Numbered from the stretch's first letter, positions 23,530 to 35,538 are shown. The stretch: DNA of 64,000 nt from Lateolabrax maculatus (GCA_031216445.1 CM062202.1:1792001-1856000); one strand, 5' to 3'. Notes: generated from the sequence alone by a model not told the origin. A program made the numbers and translations.

Positions 23530-24035
23530 AAATAATGGATGGACTGACGGACAGATAAATGGATGATTGATTGATTACATGCATGGACGGATGGACAGAT
23601 TATGAACTGATGGATTGAAGGATGGGTGGATGTATGAATGATAGGGTGGATAAATTATAATGGAGGGATGGATGGATGTGTGGTTATATGGGTGGAGAGA
23701 TGGACAGATGATGAGTACATGGAGGTAAAATGGGTGGATTGATGGAGGGTGGAGAGATGGATGGGTGCACTAATGATAAAGGATGGATGATTGATGAAAG
23801 GATGGATGAAAGGACTGATGCATGGACAGATGGACAGAATATAAATAGATAGAGGGAAGGATGGGTGGATGCATGAATGATTGGGTGGAGAGATGGATGG
23901 ATGGATTGTGGAGAGGTAGATGGATGCACGGATGGATGGATGGATTGATAGATGACAGAAACACTGATGGATTACTGGATGGATGTGTGATTACATGGGT
24001 GGAGGTATAGACGGACGATGAACGGATGAATGGGT
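23530..24035 (+). repeat. Degenerate (GGAT)n array, about 500 bp
   Basis: GGAT/GGATG units diverged by GGAC, GATT and TGAATGA variants. Longer phrases recur within it: GGATGGGTGGATG(C/T)ATGAATGAT occurs near 23620 and 23858, and GTGGAGAGATGGA near 23692, 23750 and 23886. This suggests unit duplications on top of tetranucleotide slippage. The His/Pro/Ser frames on the - strand are by-products. Confidence 0.85.
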
Positions 24036-24330
24036 TGAACTGACAGATGGACAGAAAGAGACGATCACGAGCAGACTTCTCTCTCCCCGATGAAACAAAC
24101 AGCCGACGTGCACACAGACGGAGAGAAGAGCTAAAAAAAGAAAGTAGAGAAACTTTGGAATAAAGAGCTCTCCTCGGTGAGATGACAACTCACTCGGATT
24201 CTATTAATAACCATCATCTATCAGCCTGATTAAGTCCCTAATCCTCTCTGTTCCAGCTCGTCTGATTAACACAGCAGCACACACACAGCAGCACCACACA
24301 CAGTTTGACAAACGTACATGTGGTCTTTAA

Positions 24331-24362
<32 letters not shown>

Positions 24363-24757
24363 ACAGTGAATGACTGCAGACTTTAAACATGTGTACCTGT
24401 ATTAACAGGTGGAGCTCTTAGAGTTTTGTTCTGCATGAGGTTTTCAGAGGTTCAAGGTCAACAATTTTCTTAATGTACAAATTGATTTGCTGATGGTTTT
24501 TATTTCAATGTGTTATACGCAAACATCTGACTCTGTCTTTGTGAATCATCCTTATTTAAAACAACTTTTATTCACATTTTTATCTAACTGAACAAAGAAT
24601 TACGTGGCTTCTGGTAAAAATGACAACAGAAAACAAAGTGAAACTCATTCTCTTTATCACTGAAATGGCACGTTGATGTCCTTCAGACTGACAACACTGA
24701 GTGGATGACTCGAGTAGTCGACCTGAATGTTCTCAACTCCATTCATGTATATTTTTT
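24036..24757. other. Unique sequence with one (CA)n tract
   Basis: Mostly unique. It contains a CA microsatellite at 24330-24357. No gene seen. Confidence 0.6.
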
Positions 24758-25448
24758 AGGGGTGTAGCGGTTCACGTATTCGTACCGAAACATTTTGGTA
24801 TGGGTCTTTCGGTTTGGACCGATGAAAGCTACATGCTGGTGATTGCGTACATCTCCCGGGAGCATCAGACATCGTTTAAAAATGATATAATCTTCTTTGT
24901 GGGTTTTTATCAATGATGAGAAATGATCTGACATCAATGTTTTATTAGACCCATCAGAAGCAGCATGATTATGATTGGTCTGAACTCGTTGGTGTTTTTA
25001 AATGCGCAAAAATCCCAAACTGGGTCAAATAAAGCATTACCATTTTATTATTTTATTTTATCAGTTGTGATTTGAAGAGTCCTCACTGAGTGTTCAGGGC
25101 TGAATTCATTATTCGGCAGAACTGATTGTGGCTGCCAAGTAAAGTATCTCCTGTTATCTCAGCTGGGTTTATTATTGACCTGATATTCACACTGGGGAGC
25201 ACAAAAACATATGTTGATAAAATCATTTGGTTCTCTAGAAATAAAGTTGCAGTTTGGATGCATTATTTAGCAGGATTTACTAATTTTTACTTTTTTATTA
25301 GTAGGTTGCAGCCTTTTAACAGACCTTAGATAGTTTTTTCAGTAACAGTGTTTAATGAAAAAAAACAAAGAAATGTACGTTATGTTTTAAACCATCCCGC
25401 TGTACCCAAAATGTACCGAACCGTGAATTAAAAACCGAGGTACACGTG
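24758..25448 (+). mobile_element. Probable non-autonomous hAT-like DNA transposon
   Basis: It opens with AGGGGTGTAGCGGTTCACG, CGTACCGAAACATTTTGG and closes with CCAAAATGTACCGAACCGTGAATT and AACCGAGGTACACG. Reversed, the right end carries the same words (TTCACGGTTCGGTACATTTTGG) as the left, so the ends form imperfect inverted repeats. The phrase GGGGTGTAACGGTTCACG is one I recall from common hAT-type elements in fish. The outermost bases on the right are eroded. The interior has no transposase frame, as expected for a non-autonomous copy. Target-site duplications were not identified. Confidence 0.6.
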
Positions 25449-25611
25449 AGTGAAGTGGTAGTGAGAAGGAGGAGTGGAGGATGAGCAGGAGAGGAGGAGG
25501 AAGGATGTGATGAGCGAGGAGTGAATGAGCGGACGGTTGTTTTATCCTGAGACAGAAGTAGAAATTCAGCAGGGAGCCGACAGAAGGGCCAGAGTCAGCC
25601 GCCATCCTGCC

Positions 25612-25692
<81 letters not shown>

Positions 25693-25833
25693 ACGCACAC
25701 ACACACACACGCACACACGCACACACACACGCACACACGCACACACACACACACGCACGCACACACGCACACACACACACACACACACGCACACACACAA
25801 ACACACACGCACACACACACACACACACACACA
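25612..25833. repeat. Long (CA)n with GCAC interruptions
   Basis: 222 bp of CA repeats with about 13 CG-containing interruptions (CACGCACAC type), mostly in the second half. It pairs with a TG tract 135 bp downstream. Confidence 0.93.
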
Positions 25834-25965
25834 ACAATGTTGAAGACACTCCTGATTGGATGAAAATATAAAGTTTATTAATACACACCTGAGATGCATC
25901 ATGTCATGTATTACTGTGTGTATGAATGTATGTCGGGAAAAAGGTGCGTGCAAGTCGGCCTGTGT

Positions 25966-25967
<2 letters not shown>

Positions 25968-26019
<52 letters not shown>
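25968..26019. repeat. Pure (TG)n microsatellite
   Basis: About 26 uninterrupted TG units. The downstream flank (TTGGCAG...) is partly the reverse complement of the upstream flank of the CA tract at 25612. Confidence 0.93.
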
Positions 26020-26020
<1 letters not shown>

Positions 26021-26929
26021 GGCAGAGGCTGGAGGCTGGCAGATGGTCAGAGCTGAGTCTCTCTCCCCTGTGGGTCCCTCAGCTCTCTCTCTCAGCTCTC
26101 CCACTCTCACCCCCTCCTCCCTCCCTCCCTCCCTCCCTCCAGCTCCACCTCCGGGGGCTACCCGCCCGTGTTAAGCCCCACCAGCCCCCCCTCCCAGCGC
26201 GGCGCAGACCTCCACCCCCTTCTCCTCTTCCTGGAGCGAAACTTGGAGAACGTTCCTTCCATTTGACTTGTACACGTTGAGGGTTAATGCTGTCCATTAA
26301 ACAGTGAGGATGTTTCTGGGAGCAGCCAAACATTTTCAAATATCCATGGGCATCAGTTTCAAAGGAAACCCGTTTTCTTTGATTCCTGGTAGATTTGATT
26401 CCCCGTGTAGACTTACATTTTCATTTTTACTGCTGAGCTCAGAGCTGACAGGGGCTCAGTGTCGGGTTCAAGGATTTTCAGCTGTTTATCATAGGGTAAT
26501 TTTTATCAGATTCACACCCATAGGGGCGCCTCTGGAGGCTCAGTGAGTCCAGCGACGGCGGGCCAATAGAAGGGGCGAGGGCCCCACCGCTCCCCACATC
26601 CTAGACCTTCATTGAATATGAAAATTAATTTGAAAACCATTTTTAAACTCAGAGTAAATATTGTATAGTTAGTGAGTAAAATGCGTAAGCTGCCATAAAA
26701 TGTCTAAAGTTACTGATGGGTCATGTATTTCCTGCCCGGGACACAAGAATTGTTGCCCAGTTTCGCTCCTCTTCAATACAGGAGATAGGAGCTTGTTGGG
26801 GTGCAGCATTTGTCTGAGTGCTGCTGATTTACACAACACCAACCGGGCCTGGAAGTTCAGAATTTTAGGGGCAAAGCCACTTGGCCTGCAGCGGGGCAAT
26901 CAACTTAAATTTGATTTTGATTCCACTTG
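26020..26929. other. Non-coding sequence, C/T-rich then GC-rich patch
   Basis: 26075-26240 is rich in C and T, with a (CTCC)n run at about 26119-26140. 26520-26600 is GC-rich and contains a CCAAT box (26563-26567) close to a GGGGCG box. Because a hAT transposase remnant starts about 350 bp downstream, the GC-rich patch may be the 5' end of that transposon rather than a host promoter. Confidence 0.45.
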
Positions 26930-27085
26930 AATACACAAGTGCACACTACTTCCACTGCTATGCACATCAGCTGAACCTCATCATGCAGCAGGATCAGTTC
27001 CAGGATCAGGACCTGTTTTTCAGCTTTTCGACATTTAGCTCGATCATTAAATACTTCACGCTATTCTTCCAGTCAGAGCTTTGAG
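26930..27085 (+). mobile_element. hAT transposase remnant (ZMYM1-like)
   Basis: In the frame that ends with a stop at 27082-27084, the translation contains SAHYFHCYAHQLNLIMQQ at about 26941-26994. The HC.AH.LNL motif is characteristic of the catalytic region of hAT transposases and of the related zinc finger MYM-type protein 1 family, which is very abundant in fish. After it the sequence keeps a weak trace (FFSFSTFSSIIKYFTLFF) and then stops. A full transposase has several hundred residues, so this is a small relic without TTF or dimerisation domains. The upstream frame has no convincing family match. I infer a dead transposon copy, although a host gene exon cannot be excluded from the window alone. 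Confidence 0.6.
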
Positions 27086-27275
27086 TTCAGCCACTTGTTA
27101 TCCATTTCTTTATCATACACTCTTTATACAGTGTTAGATTTCCTAGAAACAGTAAGTAAATCTACATCATTTGATGTTATTGTATATAGTCCACTCCCCC
27201 CTCCGTTCTGTGCCGCTTGCGTCGCCTGTTTACCACTAACAGCACCGATCCATGTGCTGCAGAGCTGCTCACCTC
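27086..27275. other. Short unique stretch
   Basis: No gene or repeat recognised. Confidence 0.5.
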
Positions 27276-27292
27276 GCCACAAGGGGGCGCTG
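27276..27292 (+). promoter_or_regulatory. Strong CTCF-type motif, forward
   Basis: GCCACAAGGGGGCGCTG matches the vertebrate CTCF core (CCA, AGGGGGCGCTG) with at most one disfavoured base. The G-rich strand is +, which is the forward orientation. It sits in otherwise unremarkable sequence between the hAT remnant and the SINE. Occupancy is unknown. Confidence 0.5.
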
Positions 27293-27511
27293 CCGTAACA
27301 CTCAACAGCCTTTCCAACAGATGTGTAAAAATGAATATGTCAGTTGTTTAAGAGGTCAGTTTCAATACGCAAATGGGAAACTTGTGTTTGTGTAACACTG
27401 ACATTAAATGATTACTGACAGTTTCACAGAGCCCCACCTAGAATACCCTGCAGTTTGTGTTCAGTTGTATTGGGATGGTTACTGAAACCAATTGAATATG
27501 GCACAACTCCA

Positions 27512-27668
27512 CCTGGTGGGACTGCGGCGCAGTCCTTATTGCAGAGGGCCAGGTTCGAGTCCGGCCGCCTGCCTTTTTCTACAGGTCATCCCCCTCTGTC
27601 TCCCTGACTTTCCTTCCTCTCTCTTCATCAAAAAAGGCCTAAAAAAGTCATCTTAAAAATAAAATAAA
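27512..27668 (+). mobile_element. tRNA-derived SINE
   Basis: The copy has a degenerate A-box side (GGTGGGACTGCGGCGCAGT), a perfect B-box GGTTCGAGTCC at 27552-27562, the tRNA-like GGCCGCCTGCC, and a body with GTCATCCCCCTCTGTCTCCC and TTTCCTTCCTCTCTCTTCA. It ends in an A-rich tail with AAAATAAAATAAAAG. The body phrase is one I know from an abundant SINE in perch-like fish. Length about 155 bp; the A-box half is eroded, so Pol III activity is unlikely. Confidence 0.8.
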
Positions 27669-29736
27669 AGAATAACTTCCATAGACATGGTACTTTAACC
27701 TCGTTTTTACCCATATTGGTAAATCTGTGATAAAATCTCTCAACCTTTATCATTTGATGTATTTTGTTTTTTTTAATTAAAAATGTATAAAGGCATCTAA
27801 GTTAATTCACTTGTTTGTACTGGTCTGGAAGCAAGCAAGGACTTTTTTGCTGAGCAATGCAGAACTCTATTTTGGCCAAATTAAATTGACTCAGTTATCC
27901 CAAGGCTTGCTGCTTAGCCTTTAACAGTAAAAAAATAAACATTATAAAATGCTGTGTAAGTGGAAATTCACTGTCACGCCCGAGGTATTTCATGTTTTAC
28001 CCAAAATTGAAGGATTACATGGCAGCAGGTTCAATTTGTGTTTGTGAGGATGAAAATGTGAGGTCACACACTAAAGTTGTTTATAATCAAAATAAATACT
28101 TTAAAAGTTCTGTTTCCAACTGAATCAGGGCAGAAAGTACTGAAAGTGGGTCCCAGATGTGTGGTCAGATTATGTTGCCTGATTAAAATACATTACTTAA
28201 TTAAATTCTCATTTAATAATATTTTGAATAATTAATGAAATACTAAATTATTGGTGTGTTGCTGTCTGTGTGAAGATATTTGAGAGGTGCTGCTTTTGAG
28301 ACACTTGACCAGTTTGGTAAAATCATCACCATCACTGGTAGAAAAAAAAAAAAGAGCAATGCACATGCGCTCATCGATGTGACGGATAAAGCAGACGGCA
28401 TTATGGTATTGATACCAAAACTCAACTTCATGGTGCTCGACAGCTTTGTTTGCAGGCTGCGCAGGTTTTGTTTCTTCCACCCTTCTTATGTCACGCGTGC
28501 AGAGAATAGCTCCAACGCGGGTTGAAGGTTTACTCAGTTTTGGTGAGTAATAAACCACCTCGGTAAAGCCGTCAATAGGAAGAAGGATTATTGATTTCTA
28601 TTCTAATGAGGCACATAAAGGAGGCAGCTAAGTTTACACACTGTGTCTAAACACAAAAATACACAGACACACGGATAACAAGCCACATAACAAGTGACCA
28701 TTTTAGTGTCACCAGATGGTGAATGATTGTGCAATAATGATGTTAATCTATTCATTAAACTGCAAAAAGCAACATATCAGGACAAAATACAAAAATACTG
28801 TTGAAGGCCACAAACAGCCAGAAAAAGAGGCTGATACAACAACATGTTTGATAATTCTGTAATGATGTTTACCAGTAATCATGCTGCAAAAATAGAATCA
28901 TGAATATAAATCCGTCCGCTTTGATGTCAGAATCGAAACTTTAAAGCCAAAGAACTCAATTATTGCGTAAATGGCCTTGATAACAGTGGTAGCAGCTCAT
29001 TTAATGAGGTGAAACAAGCCTGCAGTGCCGACGTGGAACAACAAATCTTCAGCCCCCCCCCCTCCAAACTGACTGTACGGCTGCTCAGTTGGACCAATCG
29101 CAGCTTTCACAAAAACTAGATCCCGTCTTGTAAAATGACCACCAGGAAGTTAGCCCAAGGAAAGAGCCACCCACTCAGCGAGCCACGACACCAAGGCTAC
29201 TTCACATTCAGCTGCTCCCCCCGTCCTCCAACCCGTGACCCACAAATCGATGGAGGTTCGCCATCATCGGCGATGTTTCAGCCACTTAAATCTGTCTCGA
29301 GGAGAGAGGAGGCTTCAGCAGGGGGGAGGTATTCTACCAGCTTTCTTTATGAACTTATATATATATTTTTTTGCATCTTTCAGCGTCTCCAAATATTCGT
29401 CCCACAGAGCAGAAAAGTCACAGCTGCTATTAGTCCGACAAAATCAGAGAAGGAATTATTGACTGTACCTGCAGCCTTTCTTAAACAAATTCTAGATTTT
29501 ATTCACACGGTTTATAGATTTCACACTTACAGTCCGTGACACCCTGATGCCGCAATAAATCCATAATCCTCTTGAAGCAGCAGGCATCAGGTGTTCTCTC
29601 ACCTATTGCATTAGGAGACATATAAGATGTTTTATCTGCTACCAGCCACGCTGAGCGAGGATGTTGGTAAAACTGTTGAATAAGATTCCTCCATCCAGGT
29701 GGAGGTAAGGAGGTGCCGTGTGAGTTGAACGGAAAG
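27669..29736. other. Unique non-coding sequence
   Basis: About 2 kb with no supported gene. There is an A-run at about 28341-28353 and a C-run at 29053-29061. The - strand frame 29499-29840 (113 codons), which starts inside the CpG-rich patch below, has no recognised domain. Confidence 0.45.
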
Positions 29737-29903
29737 CCCTCCTGAATGTGACCACTTCCGTGTTCGAACAGACAGGAAGCAGACTTCCGCCGGTGATGAC
29801 GGTGAAGGCGCCGGGCCGAGCGGCTGCTCTTATCCACCAATCAGAGGAGAGCCAGTGGGACGTGTCAGTCAGGCCGACGAGTCTATTTGGAGCGAGTCTG
29901 AGG
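29737..29903 (+). promoter_or_regulatory. Candidate CpG-rich promoter and first exon
   Basis: About fifteen CpGs fall within 200 bp while flanking kilobases are CpG-poor. It contains three ETS-type sites (CACTTCCG at 29753-29760, CAGGAAGC near 29773, ACTTCCGC at 29783), a CRE-half-like TGACGG near 29797, and a perfect NF-Y box CCAATCAG at 29837-29844. There is no TATA box. About 60 bp after the NF-Y box, CTGAG|GTGAGC at 29902/29903 fits a splice donor, with GTGAGTG again at about 29918. This order suggests a + strand TATA-less promoter with a short non-coding first exon. No matching downstream exon was recognised, so this remains an inference. Confidence 0.35.
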
Positions 29904-31080
29904 TGAGCTGTGGGTGAGTGCGTCTGTTTGATGGGCGATTTCCTGGCTGACTGATGGTGTTTTGAATGACTGATGAGGTGGATGATTCGGTTGAGTGCGT
30001 CGGCGTCCTGATAGACTGAACCCCTCCTCAGTTTACGGGCTGAATATCAAAGTGGCCCTCGCAATTTTGTCCCTTCTATCTTCCATTTTTTTCCTCTTTC
30101 TGCTTTAGTCATTTTATCTTTATTCTTTTATATTTTTTATCTTTTTCATGTTATTATTTACTTATTTATTATTATTTTCCCTCTCATTTGACTTCGTTCT
30201 ACTTTTACACTCACTCCATTTCTTCAGATTCCTCATGTTCACTCCATCCAAATTAAAATGTCCATCTTTAGGCTGCATCAGCTCAGAACAAACTGTTTTG
30301 GTTCAACACTCATGTATGTGCCAAGCTGTTTTGCAGCTTTGAAGTCATCCCTATGTGTTACACAGTGGCGTAGTGACTGGGGGCTACTACTTGAATGCTG
30401 AGCCATTTGAGTGAATATCAAATGAATCAGCAGACGTTTTTATAATCAATTAATAATTTGAAGTAATTTCTGAAAAAAAGCAAACGTGTGTCTGTTTCCA
30501 GTGGAAAACATGTCAGCAGTAACATGAAGAATGAAAGATGTGGTATAATCAACTCAAATGTGAAGCTTCTTTTCTTTATCCTACATCATCGTAATCCAAA
30601 TCCATTTTTAACCACAAAATAAACAAGATCCCACCAGGCCTCTGGGAAGTTTCAAGTGAAAAGATTCATTCAGTGTTCACTCTGGAACATTCAATTATCT
30701 CATATTGTTATCCCCTCTTATTGTGTTGTCCCTGTTTGGCTGGTGAGAAAAATTCAACGTCCTGCTTCATTAAAATTCAATAGGAAGTGCCTGAGACAAC
30801 ACCTTGGACAGAGAGATGAACGGATGAGTAAACTAATCCACAGCCCTAAGCTAAGGACACAGAGGAACACAACATCACAAGGACACAGATGGAAAAAAAA
30901 AGCCAAACAAGAAAGACGTCGACACATAAATCTGGTTTCTATTATCCCTTTCTTTTACTACAGAGAAACAAAACCAAACAATAAATCTCAGGTCATCGCT
31001 GTCAGCCTGTGTTCATTTCTATAAATGCTCCATGGAAATCCATCACTGACCTACTGCAGCTCTGCAGGATGGGTGGTCAA
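29904..31080. other. Unique non-coding sequence
   Basis: AT-rich, with a T-rich patch at about 30070-30190. The frame 30656-31024 has no domain. No gene supported. Confidence 0.5.
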
Positions 31081-31152
31081 CGGAGAGAGGTAGAGAGAGG
31101 TAGAGAGAGGTAGGGAGTCAGAGGGGAGAGAGAGAGAGAGAGAGAGAGAGGT
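31081..31152 (+). repeat. (GTAGAGAGAG)3 decamer and (GA)n
   Basis: Three decamer units GTAGAGAGAG-type at 31081-31112 are followed by a GA run at about 31125-31150. Confidence 0.85.
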
Positions 31153-34100
31153 GATGAATCGCAGAGGAAGGTCTGCTCTGAAATATGGGGCTCTAAATCA
31201 AACTGTTAAACTCCGACATGACAGAAGAGGAATAACCCAGAGATAAATGAGAGAGACAAAGAGTGAGGGAAGAAAAGATATATTATGTTATTAGATACAT
31301 GTGAAGTTAAACTACGGCGCCATTACAGTTTCATTTGTCAGAAAAAGGACCTGATATGATCCCATTCAGCACTCACACTCTGGACATTTTTAACCAGATG
31401 GAGTTACAGAGTACTCAGCTATAGAACTGCATCATTAAACCTCATAGCCACAGATAAAGAAGTCAAATTAAGCTCAAACATGAACAGTACAGCCACAATC
31501 TGTTTTTCTTATCATAAATAAAACATTTGAATGTAGAAACTGACACGTTGTTGAGGGGGGAGGAGAAAACATACTTCAAGGTAACAGTAAAAAGTACTTT
31601 TTTCCTTCAGAATAATTTGGGGAAAAATAAATAAAAAACTTAATTTGGCCAAAGATGGTAGAGCCTGAGATGGCCACGTCTGAAAGGCTCAGAGAGTCAA
31701 TCATGCAAATAAGCATGACCACCAGCCACCAATTAGAAGCCTTTACAAATGAACCAGGCATATGTGGCGAACACCGGGGAAATCAAACGCTGGTGACTGA
31801 CAGGAAGTCCTGTTATGTGACGCACATACATTCTTTGGTTGAAATCATATAAGCTCAGATGCAGTTTACAAAAAAATTATAATTTACAAATCAGTTTCCA
31901 GTCTATATGTTTTAAAATGTTGTAAATATCGTGTTATGGCTTCAGTGAACACCTTTGCGGTCATTGCTATAATCTCTTTTTGACATTTACTTACTATTCT
32001 GTGGTTCTGTGAGCACTTTGGAACACTTCTATTTTCATTGTTGGTTATTATTTCATCAACTCTACAGCAAAAATGGTGCAGTAATAAACAGAGAGGCCCG
32101 AGACCCTGAAAGGAACTGCAACAAGACAGAAAAGCCCGGCATTATCATGAAAATGAGACATTTCCATTGCCAAGGACAAGACATCATCTATAATAATAAT
32201 AATCACGATAACCTGAATGTTATGTTTGCATTCAGCTGTTGTGAATTACCAAAGACAGAACCCTTGTTTTCAGCAGAGAATATGATGAATATAAATGTGT
32301 TGGCCAGCTGTCTAGACGTAAACAATGTTCGGCAGCAATGTGCTCCAATTAAACACGTCCCTTCAATTTGGTATTTCCGTCATTTCCTTTCTGATGCAAA
32401 CATGCCAAATGGCTTTCTGTCTGCTAGTTCAGCTGTTAAGCAGTCACCTGCTTTCAGTGCGGTTTGAAGCAGCCAAAAGCCCGACAAACAAACTTAGTTT
32501 CCTCATTAAAGAGGCAGTTGACCTTCCAAACTCAACACACACTTAATGATCTTGCAAGCTAATTGACTTTTAAAAGAGGAAATAATGCTGATGGGGATTT
32601 TCTAAAGGTAGCCACCAGGACTTTTTCTCTGCTGTCAAATTGCTGGCAGGGCTTTTTTTGTTTTTTTTAACAAGCTTAAAAAGACTAAAACTAAATTAGA
32701 GGAGAGCCTGGTTGATCTCAGAGACAGCTTGGGGGAACATTAGTGGGGTCCTTGGAGACTGAGGCACAGTTTACATTTGTTTGTGTGTTAGAACTGTGTT
32801 TTTCATTACCTATACTGAACGTAACAGCTGTAACTAGTATGTACTGGCATGCACAGATTGCTGGCACGCGCCGGATGATCAGGCATGTGCCTTAGTGTGA
32901 TCAGGATCAGAGTCTCAGGGTGAAAACACATTGTGGTCCACCTACGTTTCATGGCCAGTGTGATCTTCAGTATGGTCACTAACACTGTACTACAGTAAAT
33001 TTGTGTTTCCAGTGCACTGATGTTATCTGGATGGTCCCTTTCACATAGAATCACATTTTACTTTTCACTTTTTTATGAAATACTGACATGATGATGGTTG
33101 TGAAAGGCTCTTTGCAGGTTGGACATTTTTTCTCTTGTCAAGTAACATTTTTCAAGCTGTTTTTTGCAAAGTTGATGCTACAGTGAAATTTGGTTTAATG
33201 TTTCCCTCCAACAAACTGACAAGGACCAGAGGACTTTACCTTCCTGGAGCTGTCCTTTCAAAGATATAATAAGGCACAGTAAAGTGAGAACTCTGTAAAC
33301 GTTTAAATTCATAATTTCATTCATTATTATTAATCATTAATTGTTAACAATTAGGTTATTTCTCTTGTTTTTTGTTAAACACTGCATCAGAATGACTGAC
33401 GTGGAACAACAGAGCAGCAGGTACACAGAGATTGTATCTGCATGTACTTTTGGTATCACATTTAGCAGCGGTGCTGTGATTATGTGCATCCTATGCAGTA
33501 CTGGTATAAGTGGTGATCAGAATGTGTGTGTGTGTGTGTGTGTATTTGGCTGAGGTCACACAAAACTCCTCCTGAGTAACCAGTCAGTAATCAATAGGGG
33601 TGATCAACTGATTTTGAAAAAAGGACTGGGATCTACAGCACATCAGTCAATAAGTCACGTACATGAGTATTGAACCCAACTGCACAAAAAGACTCTGAGT
33701 GGAGTAGATTAACAGTGAAGATGTATTAGTATTGATCCTGATCAATACTACAAGAGGTTGAATTGATAATAAGTAAAATTTATAGATTGGTAATTGACCC
33801 TCAACCCTCACACATAGAGTGTGACTGTTTTTCTCAAATCTGATCATTTCACAAAGAGATATTCAGTGTCTTGCTCAAATCTCAACTGAAACTATACAAT
33901 ATCTTTTAGCCGTGATGAAGTCACATGCAATGAAATCAAATAAATTAATTGACATTCAGTTCTCAGATCACCAATACTGTATCTCAGGCAGCTGATACTG
34001 CAAAACAGAAAGAATGAGCAGGACAACTTCTTCTAAAATATTCCTGTAATATTAGAAAAACTGAAGTGCTGTAATAGATCTTAGGAGACAGAGGTCGAAA

Positions 34101-35498
34101 GGATTGTCTTTTAACAATTCAAGATAAGTGTATATTAGAGCTGCAGGATATGGCAGACAGGATATGGTGAGAGAATGCAAGTGTGAAATTTACACTGGAG
34201 ATAATGAGAGCAGGGTTAGGCCAGTATATATCACACCGACAAAGGAGTTTTATTTAATATCAGCCTGACAGAGTCGTCCAGGTGACAGAGCTATGTCCCT
34301 GACTGCAAATTCAGAAACTCTCGAAAAAATGAGAGGATCAGAAGAAGAAACAGCAGAAACAGCAGAAGAAGAAGCAGCAAAACTTAAGGTTTCCTTTTGT
34401 TAAAATGCTCCCTGTGAGGTAAAAGCCGGTATTTTCCAGAGTCCTCTTGAAATAATGATTATTTGGCCCCTCGGGGGGCAGAGGAGCTTCACATCTGACA
34501 ATTGTACAACGTATGTCGTCCCTGACCTTCCTTTTACAGTTGTTATGGCTGCCATTTTAGCAAATAACTGTCTATTCACACATCCATGAACCCATGAAAG
34601 GCAAGGCAACATTCAGACTAATGTGGAAACCTTGTATAAAGAAAATATGAAACATTCAGGTTGACATTGAAAGTTTTAATGTTGTTTTCTGGACTGTGAA
34701 ATCACACGTATCAGCTGAAGTAGAAAATCTACCTGGATACTTTTGCATTGTGAGATCTCAGTCAGTGATATATAGTCATGTTAGGAAAAAGTACTGTAAC
34801 TTAATGCACTCATGTTTCCTGTCTTGTGTATTTCTAGTTGGAACTGCAGCACGAGACGCTTCATACTGAAAACTCAACATGAGCTGCTGCAGAATCAGAC
34901 TAAAACTATTGAGGACAATGTAACACAACTAAAACAGAAACAACTAACTATGTACATCACCCGTGTATCTGTTGTTGATCAGTAGTTTGTTTTAATCAAG
35001 TCTTTATCACCGTGCAAACAAACTACAGAAGTCTAAAATGTAACACAACCAAGCTTAACTAAACCAAACTACATTTAAGAAATGCAAATTTCAGTAGTTG
35101 CTTCTGCAGAGAAGGATAATGTCTAGGAGACATTTGTTAATGAGAACATGAAATATTCTTTTGAGATCACATTTCCCTTCAGAAGAAACACTTCAGTGGA
35201 GCTCTTAGAAATCTAAAGAGAGCCATAGGAAGAAATGATTTGGACTAATTTTGAAAACAACCCTGTTCATGGCCAGAGAGCTAAAAAACTACTCTCAGTA
35301 CTCAGCACTGGTGGGAGCACACAGCAATAGAAAGGAATGAGAAAAATAAATTATCCCAGGGAGGAGACGTTCTCATCAATATTTATACAACATGGTCCAG
35401 TTATTAATTCACTAAACCTACATGGTCCGATTGTTATTGAAGAGGAGCCTTGGGGTTTTGAATTTAGGAGGTTTTATATCCTGTATACTGTACGCATG

Positions 35499-35507
<9 letters not shown>
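31153..35507. other. Unique non-coding sequence, some CNE-like
   Basis: About 4.3 kb with no supported gene. Two segments (31650-31830 and 32090-32530) have mixed, non-repetitive composition resembling conserved non-coding sequence. The first contains an octamer-type ATGCAAAT at about 31702. Also present are a short TG tract (33523-33543) and an AGAAGAAACAGC-type run (about 34335-34380). Confidence 0.45.

Positions 35508-35537
<30 letters not shown>
35508..35537. repeat. (TG)n microsatellite
   Basis: Fifteen uninterrupted TG units. Confidence 0.92.

Positions 35538-35538
<1 letters not shown>

Noticed and set aside
25387..25953. 188-codon - strand frame
   Set aside because: Its centre is CA/TG repeat and its flanks fall in a transposon end and unique sequence; no domain.
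29499..29840. 113-codon - frame beginning in the CpG-rich patch
   Set aside because: The start lies close to promoter-type motifs, but the sequence has no known domain and the donor and motif order favour + strand transcription.
32009..32467. 152-codon + frame
   Set aside because: No domain; listed instead as a possible conserved non-coding stretch.
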